In this document: piece by piece, positions 45,716-57,469 of the stretch
How positions within the stretch are numbered: the stretch's first letter is position 1
Layout: every line of letters begins with the position of its first letter
From: Acanthornis magna
Taxonomy: Eukaryota > Chordata > Aves > Passeriformes > Acanthizidae
Reading direction: 5' to 3'
Assembly: GCA_036785705.1 (NCBI GenBank)
Contig: JAWUZG010000138.1
Span: 2,542,501 to 2,606,500 of the forward strand
Length of the DNA: 64,000 bases
Translations under genes and position numbers: made by a program
The notes under the pieces: model-generated
What the model was told of the DNA's origin: nothing
The model's database searches: none
What the model saw: the letters and a program-made list of their open reading frames with translations, nothing else

Positions 45716-47024
45716 AGCCCTGCAGAGCCCCTGGCCCAGGGCAGAGCCCCTCCTGATGCGATGCCCAGGGCAGAGGTGACCCCACACTGCTCTGCCTGGC
45801 CCTGGCTGGAGATGTTTGCTGCCATTTCCACAAAGATTAAAGGTCTCTCCTGCATTTGCTCACATTCAGAACAAGCTCTGAATGTGCCTCTGGGTGCAAG
45901 GCACTGCTGAAAGCAGCACTTTGAATACATCCATCTCTGCAACATCCTGACTCAAATGGCTTATTAAAAGCCTTCCCCAGATAGATCAGGCTAATCAGAG
46001 GCCTGGCCTGGCTTGTTTGCTGCATTCCAAGTGGAGATCCTGTCAAGGAGCTGTTCTTCACACCTGCAGGGCCCCCTGTCCCCAGCACAGGTGAAGAGCA
46101 GAAGATTTTTAACACTGGGAAAAGTGTCCCTCTGGTCAGCCTTTCCCTGGCACCTCTGGAGCTGGATTCAGACCAGTGCATTCCCTTGGTGAGAAAATTG
46201 GATATCCTGGGAATGAAGAGGTCAACAGAATATAAAACTAGGCCAGAGCCTTTTCTCCAGCAAAAAAGAGTCTTGTCCTTGCCCTTGCAGCCTCCTGCTC
46301 CTGGAGGTGGTCAGAAGTTGCAGAATTCCAGGCACAGATTTTACCTCCTGCCTTGTGCTCGAGCAGGGACACCTGGGGACCCTTCACTGCTGAAAGCATT
46401 CCACAGGGATGACAGGGACAGCCATGTCCTGAACAGATTGGAGAAATCCTCCTCCCACACAGCTTCCCACATCAGTCTCACGGTCCTGAATATCCCTTTT
46501 CTCCCAGGCTGGGATTGACACCAGGGGAAGCTCTACGGAAAGAGCTGGTGTGGAAGAGCCAGGAGGAGGCTGAGAATAAAGGAGCACTTCAGACACGTGC
46601 TGTCCTGGAGGATCAGAGATCTGTACCAGCTGTGGGGCAGGACTTGAGTCCCCTTGATCCATGAGGATTTCCCAAACCCAGCCCATGTCTCAGCACTACG
46701 ACAGAACACTGATTTACACCAGAAACATTCCATATCCTTACTTGGGGTTATCTGGGACTTGTTCTTGGCTTGGAAAACAATAATGAGATGACCCTGCATG
46801 TCTGCCAGTCCTGAGCTGGCCACCCCTGCATTCCCTGGGCACTCAGAAAACACCACTGGGACCAGATCTGGGAATACTGCAGCTGCTTTGCTTTGCCAAG
46901 TGTTGAGAAAAGCAAACCAACCCTTTGCATCTGAGTTCCAAAAGGCCTTCAAATATCCTTTGAAGGCCAGAAATATTTTAAGTATTTTGAAAACCAGAAG
47001 GCCTTCAAAAACATTTGCAGGCTG
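45716..47024. other. unique sequence, no gene seen
   Basis: No exon or transposon recognised; a small AT-rich part at 46950-47010. Confidence 0.45.
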
Positions 47025-47418
47025 AAAGAGCTGAGGGTATTCAGCCTGGAGAGCAGAAGCTTTGGGGTCACCTCATTGTGGCCTTCCAGGACCTGGAAGG
47101 AGCTATGAGAAAGATGGAGGGGGACTGCTTCCAAAGGCCTGGAGTGACAGGACAAGGGGGAATGACCTTAAGGTGAGGAACGGTAGATTTAGATCAGATG
47201 CATAAGGAAGGAATTCCTCCCTGTGAGAGTGGGCAGGCCCTGGCACAGGTGCCCAGAGAAGCTGTGGCTGCCCCTGGATCCCTGGCAGTGTCCAAGGCCA
47301 GGCTGGACATTGGGGCTTGGAGCAGCCTGGGACAGTGGGAGGTGTCCCTGCCATGGCAGGGGTGGGATCAGATGGACTTTAAGGTCCCTTCCAACCCAAA
47401 CCATTCTGTGATTCTGGG
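47025..47418 (+). mobile_element. CR1 LINE, 5'-truncated copy
   Basis: Sense CR1 starting 'gctgaaagagctgagggtattcagcctggagag', with 'cattgtggccttccaggacctggaaggagc', the shared core, and a well-preserved 3' end (CCAAACCATTCTGTGATTCTG). About 395 bp. Confidence 0.94.
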
Positions 47419-48534
47419 CCCCACGGATGCTGTGGGAGGCAGTGATCCGAGGTGAGAATCCAGTCAGAATTTCTGCACTGCTGCTGCTGTCCATCAGCAT
47501 CACTGTGACAGGAGCTGCCCTCGCCCTTTCTGACACTGCAGTTGACTGTGGAGGTTGCAGGGGAGCTGCCCCCGGCTCCAGCTCCGTGTCCTGTGCCAAA
47601 TGCAGCACCTTCCTCCTCCAGCTCAGTGCTGCTCGGTGTGACTGTCCCCAGCCCGCAGGAAGCGCTGACCTTTCTCCACCCCCTCAGCCCTGCCTGGGTT
47701 CGCTGGGCAGCACTGAGCAGATGAGTGGCGCTGACCTTCACAGCAGATGTCAGCACAGATAACGTGGCCAAGGAGCAAAGGCAGGGGAAATGTGCTCAGA
47801 GCTTTCCTTCCAACACCCCCAGAAAGCCCTGCCGGGATGGAGAATTTAAAGTGCCGATGGAGACGAGATGGATTTTGTGTAATCCCACATTCCTCAGCTT
47901 TCACCTGTTGCTCACAACACAAACACTGACCTAACCCGAGCCCTGTGGGCTGGAGGGACACTCCTGGCACAGGATGGGCTGTGGTTCACCCTGATCAGGG
48001 GGTGCACAGCTGGAGCACAGCTGGAGCTGTGCTCTGACCTGAGCCACACCACCGAAACAGCTGCTCAGCATGGAAACAGGGAACAGAAATGTCCATGGAA
48101 GTGAGGGGGTGGGAGGGAAGGAGGACTGTCCTGTCATTCCAAAGGGAACAGCTTGATTCGCAGAGGGATTTAGATTCTCCAAAGTGGCAATAACCTCTGG
48201 AGTGGTGCTCTGCAGACAGCTGGGGTGCTCAGGCGCTGCAGACCTCAGGGTGGGAAGGGTGTCCTGCCCCTCCCAGCTGGCCCCCACAGGCTGGGGAAGG
48301 GGGTCCTTGTAAAGGAGGAGGCTGAAGCCTTCTCAAAACCAAGGCTTTCTCTGAAGAACAACAGTCTCCATGTTGAGGGCAGGGACACCCTCTTCTCTTT
48401 TCCCTTTAGACAAGAATTAGTTAGACCTAGGACTTCCACATCAAAGCTCAACAGAGAAGTGAAGACTAAATCCAGCCCAGGCCCTGCTGTGCCACCACAG
48501 AGCTCAGGGAGCTCTGAAATCGCTGCCTGAGGAA
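47419..48534. other. unique sequence, no gene seen
   Basis: GC-rich, with chance frames on both strands. No recognisable feature. Confidence 0.45.
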
Positions 48535-48786
48535 ATCACTGAGCACTTGGACTGGTCCTGAACTCTCCCTCAGGCATCTGTGAGTGCTGGGGACAGTGCC
48601 CATGGCAGGGTGGGCTGGACATTCCCACCTGGGACCCTCTGAGGGCTGCCTGAGTGCTTGGATGGGGCCAGGCTGGACAGGGCTTGGAGCAGCCTGAGAC
48701 AGTGGAGGTGTCCCTGCCCATGGCAGGGGTGGCACTGGGTGGGCTGTAAGGTCCCTCCCAACCTAAACCATTCTGTGATTCCATGT
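48535..48786 (+). mobile_element. CR1 LINE, upstream member of a head-to-tail pair
   Basis: Certain homology covers 48665-48786 (GGGGCCAGGCTGGACAGGGC to 'ccattctgtgattccatg'). The part from 48535 is more diverged and uncertain. Sense orientation. A second CR1 begins immediately after. Confidence 0.85.
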
Positions 48787-49030
48787 GCTGATTTAGATAG
48801 GATATTGGGAAGGAATTGTTCCCTGTGAGGGTGGTGAGGCCCTGGCAGAGGTGCCCAGAGAAGCTGTGGCTGCCCCTGGATCCCTGGCAGTGTCCAAGGC
48901 CAGGCTGGACATTGGGGCTTGGAGCAGCCTGGGACAGTGGGAGGTGTCCCTGCCCATGGCAGGGGTGGGAAGGGAGGTTTGCAAGATCCTTCCCAACCCA
49001 AACCACTCTGGAATTCTGGGATTCTGGAGG
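48787..49030 (+). mobile_element. CR1 LINE, downstream member of a head-to-tail pair
   Basis: Sense CR1 from 'gctgatttagataggatattgggaaggaattg' through the shared core to 'cactctggaattctgggattctgg'. It starts exactly at the 3' end of the preceding copy, as expected for insertion into a CR1 tail. Confidence 0.92.
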
Positions 49031-50605
49031 AGCAGCAGCTGGCATGGGGGAGATGGACTCCTCTCCACCCTTCCCTGAGGAACGCCCTCCCAGGAGTGCA
49101 GAGCTGCAGCCCTGCCCGAGCTGCTCCGCTTGGACTCCGCAGCCTCAGAGCCAGCCCGGCTCCATTTGTCACTGTCACCTGCAATCACCCTGTTCACTGA
49201 CACCACACCAGCCTCATGGAAAAATGAAGCCAAGGTTTATTTAGCAAGACTTAGGGGCACCCTTCCAATTATAAGTTTGGAAACAAAAGTTCCAAGTCAA
49301 ACAAACACAGAACTCAATCAGCTGGTGTGCAGTGAGGACGATCCTTTCTGGCTACTTAACCTCCCATCCTCTGGGCTCCTCACACAAGCCACAGCCACAG
49401 ACCTGCTGCTTTTCAGGAGCCCACAAAAAACCCCTACAGCTGTAGGCTCCTTGAGCCAATTTGCAGCACCAGTGAGCAGTGCCTTGCCTGGATCCTGCTA
49501 TTCCTTATTACTGCTTCTTTTTCCTCCAGCTGCCCCTATTTCCTTCTTTTTTGTTTTTCTCTTTTCTTCCCCTTCTCCCCAAAAAACAAATATTGGTGAT
49601 TTTCTGCTCCACACCATTGCTGACCAGCTTTGTTCTATTTAACAAGCTAGGACACGTACTAGTTTTCCAATTTGTACTTCCAACAGAAAGATTTTAGGAT
49701 CCACTTCTACAATTTCCTGATTCCCACAATAACCTGAAGTTCAGCTGAGTGACTGAGCACAGACAGAATGCAGCATTGCCCTGTTCTGACCATAAAACAT
49801 TACAAGAAAACATTACAAGAAAACACGACTTGTAAAGCTGTTTTATGAGCTCATGATCTTTATAAGGGATCAGCTTTCTGTCTGATATGATCAATGAGGA
49901 GCTGTCGATGGTGGCCACAGCTGAGCCAGGAACATGTTCTTTTGGGCAAGTTCTCCCTGCCCAGCTCTGCCAAGGGCTGGTGAGAGGTTCAGTCCAGCTG
50001 GCTGCCCTGAGGCTGTACTGGGAGTCCTCTCCCTCGTTCCTGGCTTTGGAAATGTCTCCGAGGTGTGTTCCTGCCTGCTCCAGCCCTGGCTGGACTGTGA
50101 TGGCTTTTCCCCCTCACACAGCCTGGGCAGACATCACCCAGGCAGAGCTGGGTCCTATTAACCTCCTGCCCTTCCCTGCTGTGCCTCTGTGCCTTGATGT
50201 CACACCCCAGTGCTCAGCAAGGACTGAGAGCTCCTGACTGGGTGCTGTCACCCTGCAATGTGGCCATTTGCTCACACCGCCTGTGCTCTGGTCCTCTCAT
50301 CCTTCTGTGCCTCCACTTCCACACTAGGAACTCTTAGAAATGTCTCTTGGAATCCTCAGCTCCTCACAGACAGCAGACAGGAATTCTGCAATCAGCAATT
50401 CCCCTCCAAGCACTCCCATTTGTCTTTTCTCAGATTTGACAGTGCCTGAGCACAACACCTTAAGGCAGACTTCCAGCACCCAGCTGGTCCCTTCAGCTGT
50501 GAGCAAAGAATTCCTTCTGCACCTTCCTTCTGGATTTGTCTGCCCTGACTGAGCAACAGGAGCCAGAGGGAGGACACAGAGTGTCTTCAGAAGGTATTAA
50601 TGGCA
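49031..50605. other. unique sequence, no gene seen
   Basis: Contains a T/C-rich stretch at 49500-49590 and an AT-richer stretch at 49590-49880. No exon or transposon recognised. Confidence 0.45.
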
Positions 50606-51020
50606 CAGAATCCCAAATCACTGAGGCTGGGAAAGCCCTCCCAGCCCATCGAGTCCAAGCTGTGCCCAATGCCCACCTTGTCCCCAGCCCAGAGCACTGA
50701 GTGCCACAGCCAGGCCTTCCTGGGACACCTGCAGGGATGGGCACTCCAAACCTCCCTGGGCAGCCCTGCCAAGGCCTGAGCACCCTTTCCATGGAGAAAT
50801 TCCTCTTAATATCCATCCTGAGCCTCCCCTGGCCCAGCCTGAGGCCGTTCCCTCTCCTCCTGTCCCTGCTCCCTGCGAGCACAGCCCGACCCCCCTGGCT
50901 GTCCCCTCCTGTCAGGAGCTGTGCAGAGCCACAAGGTTCCCCTGAGCCTCCTTTTCTCCAGGCTGAGCCCTTTCCCAGCTCCCTCCCCCCCTCACAGGAC
51001 TCATTCTCTGGACCTTTGTC
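50606..51020 (-). mobile_element. CR1 LINE, subfamily shared with 18490-18750
   Basis: Reverse CR1: AATCCCAAATCACTGAGGCT, then 'cctccctgggcagccctgcc', 'cccagcctgaggccgttccctctcctcctgtcc', 'gagcacagcccgacccccctgg' and 'ttttctccaggctgagccc'. It extends about 160 bp further 5' than its relative at 18490 and fades near 51020. Confidence 0.9.
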
Positions 51021-52271
51021 ACCCTAAGGCTGATGTCAGAGCTGTCCCCTGATCCTGCCTGTCCCTGTGCACTGTCCATAATCCCTCATTCCTTGTGATT
51101 CTATCCTGGGGCACAACCACAAATCCTCTCAAGAGCCAGTCCCAAGCCTCAGATACACAGAAGCATCTCCCTCTTCCAGACAATTACCTCAGGAGCTGTT
51201 CTCCAGACCAAGGCTTTATCTCACAGATCCAAATTCACACACAAAATCCCAGGGCTCACTGACTTTGGGGTGAAAATGGGAAAGCAAAGGCATCCTTCTC
51301 AGTTCTCAGGGGAAGTGTTTGTCCCCAGCAGCAGGGGAGGCTTCCAGAGGACACTGTCACCTGGGCCTGTCTCCACAGGGTGAGGACATTGCACCAAACC
51401 CTTCAAACAGTCACAAACCAGCCCTGCCTCAGCCAAGGGTCCTTTCCCTCCCAGCTGAGCCCACAGCACACTGGTTTCCTTCAGAACATTCCCCAGCAGG
51501 GACCACGAGAAAAGTGGGTGACTCCAGGCAGGAAACACCACCAGAACTGCCAGGGGAGGCTGAGCAGCCTGAGAGGGGAGGAGGGCACATATTGTCCCAC
51601 GGCCTGTCCAACAGCGATGGAGCATCTGCCACAGCCCCTGAGCAAAGGGCACTGCTGGGACAGTGACCCAGGATTATGGATTATCCATCCATGGAGCATT
51701 ACATCAATCAGAACAATGTCTGCAGCTAGGAGCCTGCAATCCCTGGGCCACTGGGGAAATCAAGGCAAAAAGAAATCACATTTTTTTACCAAAAGAAGCT
51801 GAAAACAACCCAACAGGTGCCCTAATTCCCAGGCTAGTGCTCCTGGAGCACCTCTTGGAGCTCCTGGGACGCCCTCTAGCACTATCCCAGCACATTCCTG
51901 CAGCTCACCTGGATCCCTGACCCCATGGAATTGTCTGTCCTCAGCTGCTGTGTGCAGGGAGCCTGGTAATGCCTCACAGCACATGTGTTTTGTAGGAAAT
52001 ACACAGCTCAACACCAGCTCCGGCTACAACCTGAATTTACACCTCAGTGGTTGTGAATTTTTAAAACGCCTGGAGAGGAGAGCCGCTCTGCTCAGCAGAA
52101 ACCTGCAAGAATCATCACCACTGATCCCTGCGCTCCCCTGCTCTGCCTGATTGCCTTTTAAAGCCATTTGCCATCCTAATTTTAGGTTTACAAAGCCTGC
52201 TGTTGTTCAGGGCGATGTTCTGCTGCTCCTAACATGGCTCTGAGGAGAGAGAGAGAGAGAGCAGCACTTAC
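51021..52271. other. intronic or intergenic sequence left of the coding exon
   Basis: If the exon at 52272-52432 is real, this is the start of its downstream intron (minus strand). No second exon was recognised. The frames at 51319-51802 plus are chance frames. A GA microsatellite (GAGAGAGA) lies at 52244-52261, about 10 bases inside the intron from the donor site. Confidence 0.45.
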
Positions 52272-52432
52272 CTGGGTTGCTCTTGGAGGTGCGCACTGGG
52301 GTGTAATGGTTTTTGGAAGAGGTCCTGACTGGGGTGTTTTCTTTGGGGGAGGTATCTATGGCCGAGATTGTCTCTCTTTCACAGTGTCCGATTGGGATTG
52401 GTCCCTGCTGCCTTAGGATGTCAGCCAGAGCC
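52272..52432 (-). CDS. internal coding exon of an unidentified gene
   Basis: Read on the minus strand, a long T/C-rich tract ending TCTCCCCAG precedes the exon, and CCAG|GTAAGTGC ends it: a strong acceptor and an almost consensus donor. The exon is 161 nt, enters with one base completing a codon (phase 2), and leaves one base of a split codon (phase 1). All 53 intervening codons are open. The peptide begins ALADILRQQGPIPIGH and contains TSPKENTPVR and YTPVR, repeated Thr-Pro sites of the kind phosphorylated by proline-directed kinases. It is polar and rich in Ser, Thr, Pro and Lys, so it is probably a disordered regulatory segment. No domain or catalytic motif is visible, and I do not recognise the protein. 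Flanking exons were not found, so the gene would have large introns. The putative 3' UTR near 6.7-7.8 kb has the same orientation and may be its end. Confidence 0.75.
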
Positions 52433-53916
52433 CTGGGGAGACAGAAAAAAAGGAAAAAAAAACTTATTTTCACACAGCAACTAGAATTCAGTATGTGTAC
52501 TTGCACAGTCCATGAATCCAGAAGCAGTTGGATTTCTACCATAAACAGGGGGGAAAAAAAGCAACAACAGCAATAATAATAAAATAAAAAAATATGGCTT
52601 AAAAGCTCCATTTCTTTCCGTGAATCTGCTGCAAGTATTTCCAGGCTTGCCTGGCTATTGTTTGGTTTCTCATCTGCTCCCTCTAATTCACTTCAGCCCA
52701 GGGTTATGGTCCCTCTCCATCATTTCCCAGAGCAGACAAACTGTTCCTGGCACACAAAGCACTGCCTCCATCAGGAGCCACTGTGGGCACAGCTCTGGCA
52801 CCTCCTCAAAGTGACACCAAAACTGCCCTGCCCATGGCGAACTCCTTTAAAGCTGACTCAGGTCAGGAGTCTGGTCCCCACGTCCTGAAATCCCTGTTTT
52901 TTCTGCACAAAGCTCAAACCCCAGCAGTGCTGGGAGTGTTTCTTAAAGGAGAATCATGAGCCAGAGAAAAAGGATTAAACAACTTCCAGGGGTTGATGTC
53001 AACACAGCTCTGAGCCTGCCTGGAGCTTTGTGCTCCTCAGGGATTGCTTTAATGGCTCAGGTCTCCTTGCTATTCCCAGGAAAAGGCAATGTCACACAGT
53101 TCAGATGCAGCCAATGTTTTCCCTTTGAATACTCCAAGATTTTTTCCCCTCTCTGAGAATATCATGAGTACAGTGGGATAATTACAGTGTAAAATGCCCT
53201 GATTTTCCTAGGGCAGCCACAAGCTCTCTCTTGACCCCCAGGAAAAGCAGGAAGGGGGGACTTGTGTGGGTTGTAAGGGATAGTGGCACTTGAAAGCTGA
53301 TGGAGTTTGAAAAGCTCTCTTCTCCTGGCACAGGGAACATGTCTGGTGTCCCCTCTGGCACAGGGAAGATGTCAGGAGGAGATATCCCTTCATTGCTTAT
53401 TAATGAGAAGGATGCTGGTGTTGCTCATATCCACTGGCCTCCCTTAAATGCCACATTTCTGGGCTTTCAGATGAGAAATAGTTTGGGACCTGAGTCCGTT
53501 CCATTTTCCAAATCATTTCCTCTCCAGGCTCCTGTCCCTGTGCATAATGGATTGCAATACTAATGTGCTCCACAGAAGGAACTCTTGGAGGATCTCAGAG
53601 TCTCCCGAGGTGGATTACATTAGTTCAGCACCATCCTGTACAAAATCGGGATATTTTTACCCTTTTTTGATTATTTATTGATTGTAGAGAGAGCAGACCT
53701 GGAGGCTATAACCAACCATGGAATATCTGTGTGCGCACACAGACTGATCCTCGAGGAGGGGAGGGATTGTTGTTTGTAAGGACAGGAGAGCACAGCGTGT
53801 GCCAAGCCTGGCTCAGAGAGAGGTGACGATGGCAGCAATGAGAGAGAGGTGCTGAGCCTTGTCCCAGGGCAGGACTGCCTTTGTTTGCTCCTAAGGAAAA
53901 GAGGAACTTGGTGCTT
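52433..53916. other. sequence right of the coding exon, no gene seen
   Basis: Positions 52441-52600 hold the exon's polypyrimidine tract (A/G-rich on plus) and an A-rich simple stretch. The rest is unique. A 24-bp duplication (CTGGCACAGGGAA-ATGTC type) occurs at about 53326-53372. No further exon recognised. Confidence 0.45.
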
Positions 53917-54085
53917 GGTGAGGAGCTGGTGTTTGGTGAGGAACTGGTGTTTGTTTGGTGGGGAACTGGTGTTTGGTGAGGAACTGGTGTTTGTTTGGTG
54001 GGGAACTGGTGTTTGTTTGGTGAGGAGCTGGTGTTTGTTTGGTGAGGAGCTGGTGTTTGTTTGGTGAGGAACTGGTGTTTGGTGC
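53917..54085. repeat. minisatellite with 18- and 22-bp units
   Basis: About eight units of GGTGAGGAACTGGTGTTT, with or without an extra GTTT, giving 18- or 22-bp lengths. Variants alternate GAGGAGC, GAGGAAC and GGGGAAC. Minus-strand frames give repeats such as PNKHQFLT; the frame at 53671-54495 minus is largely this artefact. Confidence 0.93.
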
Positions 54086-54984
54086 TCTCCCAGAGCCACT
54101 GGATCCCTTCCCTCTGACTGGCACAGAGCTGTGGGTGCTCCCCACAGTGTCCAGCCATGCCTGAGGTGTCTGTAACTGGTCCCCAACCCACAGGACATGT
54201 TTGACATTTTGGCTCCTGGCCCAAGGTCATGGAGAATGTGAGTGACAGAACAAGGACTTGAAGCTGTCCTGAGGCTCCTGCCCTGGGTGACACCACATGG
54301 TTCCCTCCTGAGGAGAGGATCACTCACCCCATAATCCTGGATTTCCCAGGATTTCCAGCACCTCCCCACTGCCTCAGAACCTGCTGAGGGGGAGGCCAAG
54401 GAGCTCTGTCTGTCTGGCACCACCCCAGCACATCCCGTTGGAGACATCCCATTTTTCACGGGCAGCAGGTTGGCAGGACCGAGCTCTCGGTACATATCTC
54501 CAAGATATATTAAGCATCAGATGAGCATTTAATGGCATCTGCAGTACAGAAACACTGAGAGCCATTTTTCAATCACACACATTGCATTAGGAGCATTATT
54601 TACTGGCCCACAGTGGTTTGGGCTCGTTTTGAACACTTGTCCAAGACACTCCGAGTGTCAAGAGTGCAATCACTCAGAGAGCAGCGGATAGCACTAAAGC
54701 AGGGTGGATAACACCAGAACACCCCATTCCAATTATTTTATGGAGCCAGCTGGGCAGGAACAGGCAGGGCAGGGACTTGGAGAGGGCAGGGAGGGATGGG
54801 GCACACAGAGATGTGGAGCTGGAGGTTCTGGGGGGTGGAAATGGGACAGTGCAAACCAGTTCTGCCCAACGCTTACCCTCAGCTAAAAGAGGCCCTACAC
54901 CCCACTGGTGGGGACAGAGCTGGGCTGTTCATGGGGCTGGGAGGCAATGGAGACAAAAGGGTCAGGGTTTAACAGGAAAAAGCC
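54086..54984. other. unique sequence with an AT-rich patch
   Basis: Positions 54490-54740 are AT-richer and repeat-free. No exon or transposon recognised. Confidence 0.45.
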
Positions 54985-55150
54985 ACAGGGGGATAGCAAA
55001 ACACTGGAACAGAGAGGCTGAGGGATCTCCACCCTTGGAGATGTAATTCAGCTTGAAAAGGCCCTGAACAGTCCCCTCTACTGATGTTAGCCTTGCTTTA
55101 AGCAGCATGAGGACCTCCAGAGGTCCCTCCCAACCTGATTTCCGCTCCCA
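54985..55150 (+). mobile_element. old CR1 LINE remnant
   Basis: Degenerate sense CR1. 'ggaacagagaggctgagggatctcc...cttgg' and the end 'gaggacctccagaggtccctcccaacctgatt' correspond to the 'gacctccagaggtcccttccaacc' terminus of another avian CR1 group. No terminal repeats remain, so it is probably ancient. Confidence 0.6.
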
Positions 55151-56244
55151 TTGAGTCTGGGACCACCTTACACTGCAGGCCAGGCTGCTTCTCCTCATTC
55201 TCTGAATGGGGTGGATGCAGCCCTGTAAGAACACCTTCCCTGAGTCCTGCATGGACAGTTTTCCTCCATTCACTAAAAATAATTAAAGTAATTCTAATGA
55301 CTGCTCCCTGGAACAACTGAAGCTGGTGAGAAGTGAGAATCTGAGCCCTCTCAGACATTCCCTACCTGAGAGCTGAACCTGGAGCCTGCTGCCCTCCAAG
55401 AGGACAAAACCACAAGTCCAGAACAACATTTCAGTTTGTGATCTTTATCACAAAGAAAACCACAGCTGAGGTACCTGATAAGAACAAATTTAAACCTTTT
55501 TTTGGTTTTCATCCTGAAGGGATGGTAACATCAAGAGCCACTCTCTGGGTTGGTTGCTGGTCACAACAAGAAAATGATTTGGCGTGCCAGACACCTGGAA
55601 GGGAAGAGACTTTTACACCCAGACATAGTGAAGAAATCCCAGGAAAGTGATGCCTGACCTGTCAGACCATGCATGAGTTAAGTTGGACAAAACTGTCCAA
55701 AGCAGCCCTGGCTGGTTTGTGTGTGGGACTAAAGCTATGTGAGCTCAGCAATGCTGGGAGTGTCACCTTCTCATCCCCTAAACACCCCAAACTGAGTGTC
55801 CTGAGTGCTCACTGCTCACCCTCCTCATGTCTAATAGAGGGACCAAAGGCTGTTCAGAGCAGCAGAACAAAACAGTAAAGGTGGAGGAGAAAGTCCAGCT
55901 TGGATGGAGCTGGTTCTTTCCGTGCCAATTCAGTCACATTGCCATGTGGGATTCAGTTTATCTCCATAAAGCCCTGAGGTGGTGAAAGGTCAGTCCCACT
56001 CAAGTGAGGAAGGATTTGGTTGGTGAAAGCCCCTTGGGTCCAGCTGGCTCACTGCCCACTGCAAAGCTCCAAGAGAACAGTCACAGGAATATTTGGGTCC
56101 TGTGTGCGCAGCCATTTGGGTACAATTGGTCCTACTGATGTCACCAGCACCCTAATCACCTGCACAAGGATATGAGACACTCCAGAAATCTTCCTGTGAC
56201 GACACATCTCTTATCTGAGGAAAACAAACCTCCCTGGCTGGAAC
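55151..56244. other. unique sequence, no gene seen
   Basis: AT-richer at 55270-55320 and 55430-55520. The 70-codon frame at 55438-55650 plus has no start, splice or homology support. Nothing else recognised. Confidence 0.45.
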
Positions 56245-56367
56245 ATGTCAGCCGTGGCGGCGGATGGAGCAGCCGGAGCGGCAGCGTCGCCGCCGCAGAT
56301 AAGGGTTTGTGACACTTCTGTCACCCGCGTCATCTCTGTGACAGCACTGGAGCTTCGTTCCACCTGA
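56245..56367 (+). CDS. candidate small ORF or first exon in a CpG-rich patch
   Basis: Around 56250-56335 the density of CG dinucleotides is far above the surroundings. An ATG at 56245 opens a 40-codon frame that begins MSAVAADGAAGAAASPPQ, is Ala-rich at its start and ends in TGA. Ala/Gly-rich starts are typical of vertebrate first exons encoded in CpG islands, but also arise from GCC repeats alone. The complementary minus frame is open too. A GATAAG motif lies inside. No TATA box or clear donor site was seen. It may be a short CpG island or enhancer rather than a coding exon. Confidence 0.2.
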   Translation: MSAVAADGAAGAAASPPQIRVCDTSVTRVISVTALELRST

Positions 56368-57469
56368 GCCCAGAATAGCCACGGGGCCAGCAGGGATGCT
56401 GCTCCAGAGGGCTGGACTGGCAGGGAGGGAGGGACACCTGCAGATGTGTCCTGGGACAGGTGCTGCTCCCAGGGATGGCTCTCGGGGGACTCTGGGCAAA
56501 TGGAGCCCTTTGGGAAGAAACCCAGCTGGATGTACGTGGGCCATGATGCAAAGAAGGAGCTGTGGCCATTCTCAGAAGGAAAAATCAAAATCCAAAGGTG
56601 TAAATCCAGAGGAACTGAGGGGGTGGGTGGAAGCAGAGGGGCAGCAAGGCGGGGCATCAGCTGGGGTCTGGTGCTGGAAGGGGAAATGACAGACTTTGGT
56701 CCCAAAATGTGGCTTTGTAGCCAGGGAAAAGTGAAGCGGCAGGGCTGTGAGGGATCAGCTCACTGTAGCTCACCTTGTCCCTCTAACCCAGCCCAGATCC
56801 TGAACCTGTTCCCTGAATTATCCATGAGGGAACAGCAGCTGGAGCAGTGCTGTCCGCCCCACAGCCTTTTTCAGAAAGCATTGTCCCATTTTCCCAATAT
56901 CCACAGATTTTCAGCACTAATTGATAGTCTGAATGTGGGCACAGGTGTTCCTTCTGCTGAAGACAAGGGGAGCTTTGGAGACAGCTCCACCAGGCTGGGA
57001 TGTGGAAAATAAAGGGAAATAAGATTGGAGTGCAGGGGTCTGTAGGTGCAGGATGGGAAAGGCACAGGGAAGAGCTGCCCATTCCCAGTGATGCAGGGTG
57101 AACACATTCAAAACTTCACTGATTTTCCTTCTGAAATTCCCCTCTCGTGGAGACCTTCCAAACAGGGTGCTGGGAGACAGAATTTCCTGTTCCAAGTCCC
57201 TCCAAATTTGGGGAAGAATGGAAGGAGAATGACCAAATGGGTCTGGCAGAGCACAGTGAAAAAAGCAGTGCCTGGCTGAGCTGAAGCTGCTAAAAGCAGA
57301 GCTGGGATGGAGTTGGTGGCAGAACTCCAATCGCTTCAGCACAGCCAGGATTTCACTACAAGCTCTTCCAAAAAAGCGAGGTTAAAGACTCCCCTATGCT
57401 GTGTTAGTAACTCGGGAAGCAGAGGCACTTATTCCGGGAGAGGATTTACCCAGCCCGGAGCCAGCTCAC
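56368..57469. other. unique sequence, no gene seen
   Basis: No recognisable repeat. The frame at 56446-57012 plus is long (188 codons) but compositionally ordinary for chance and has no splice support. Confidence 0.4.

Noticed and set aside
53671..54495. 274-codon minus frame, the longest in the window
   Set aside because: Its core is the 18/22-bp array and the flanks show no protein-like features.
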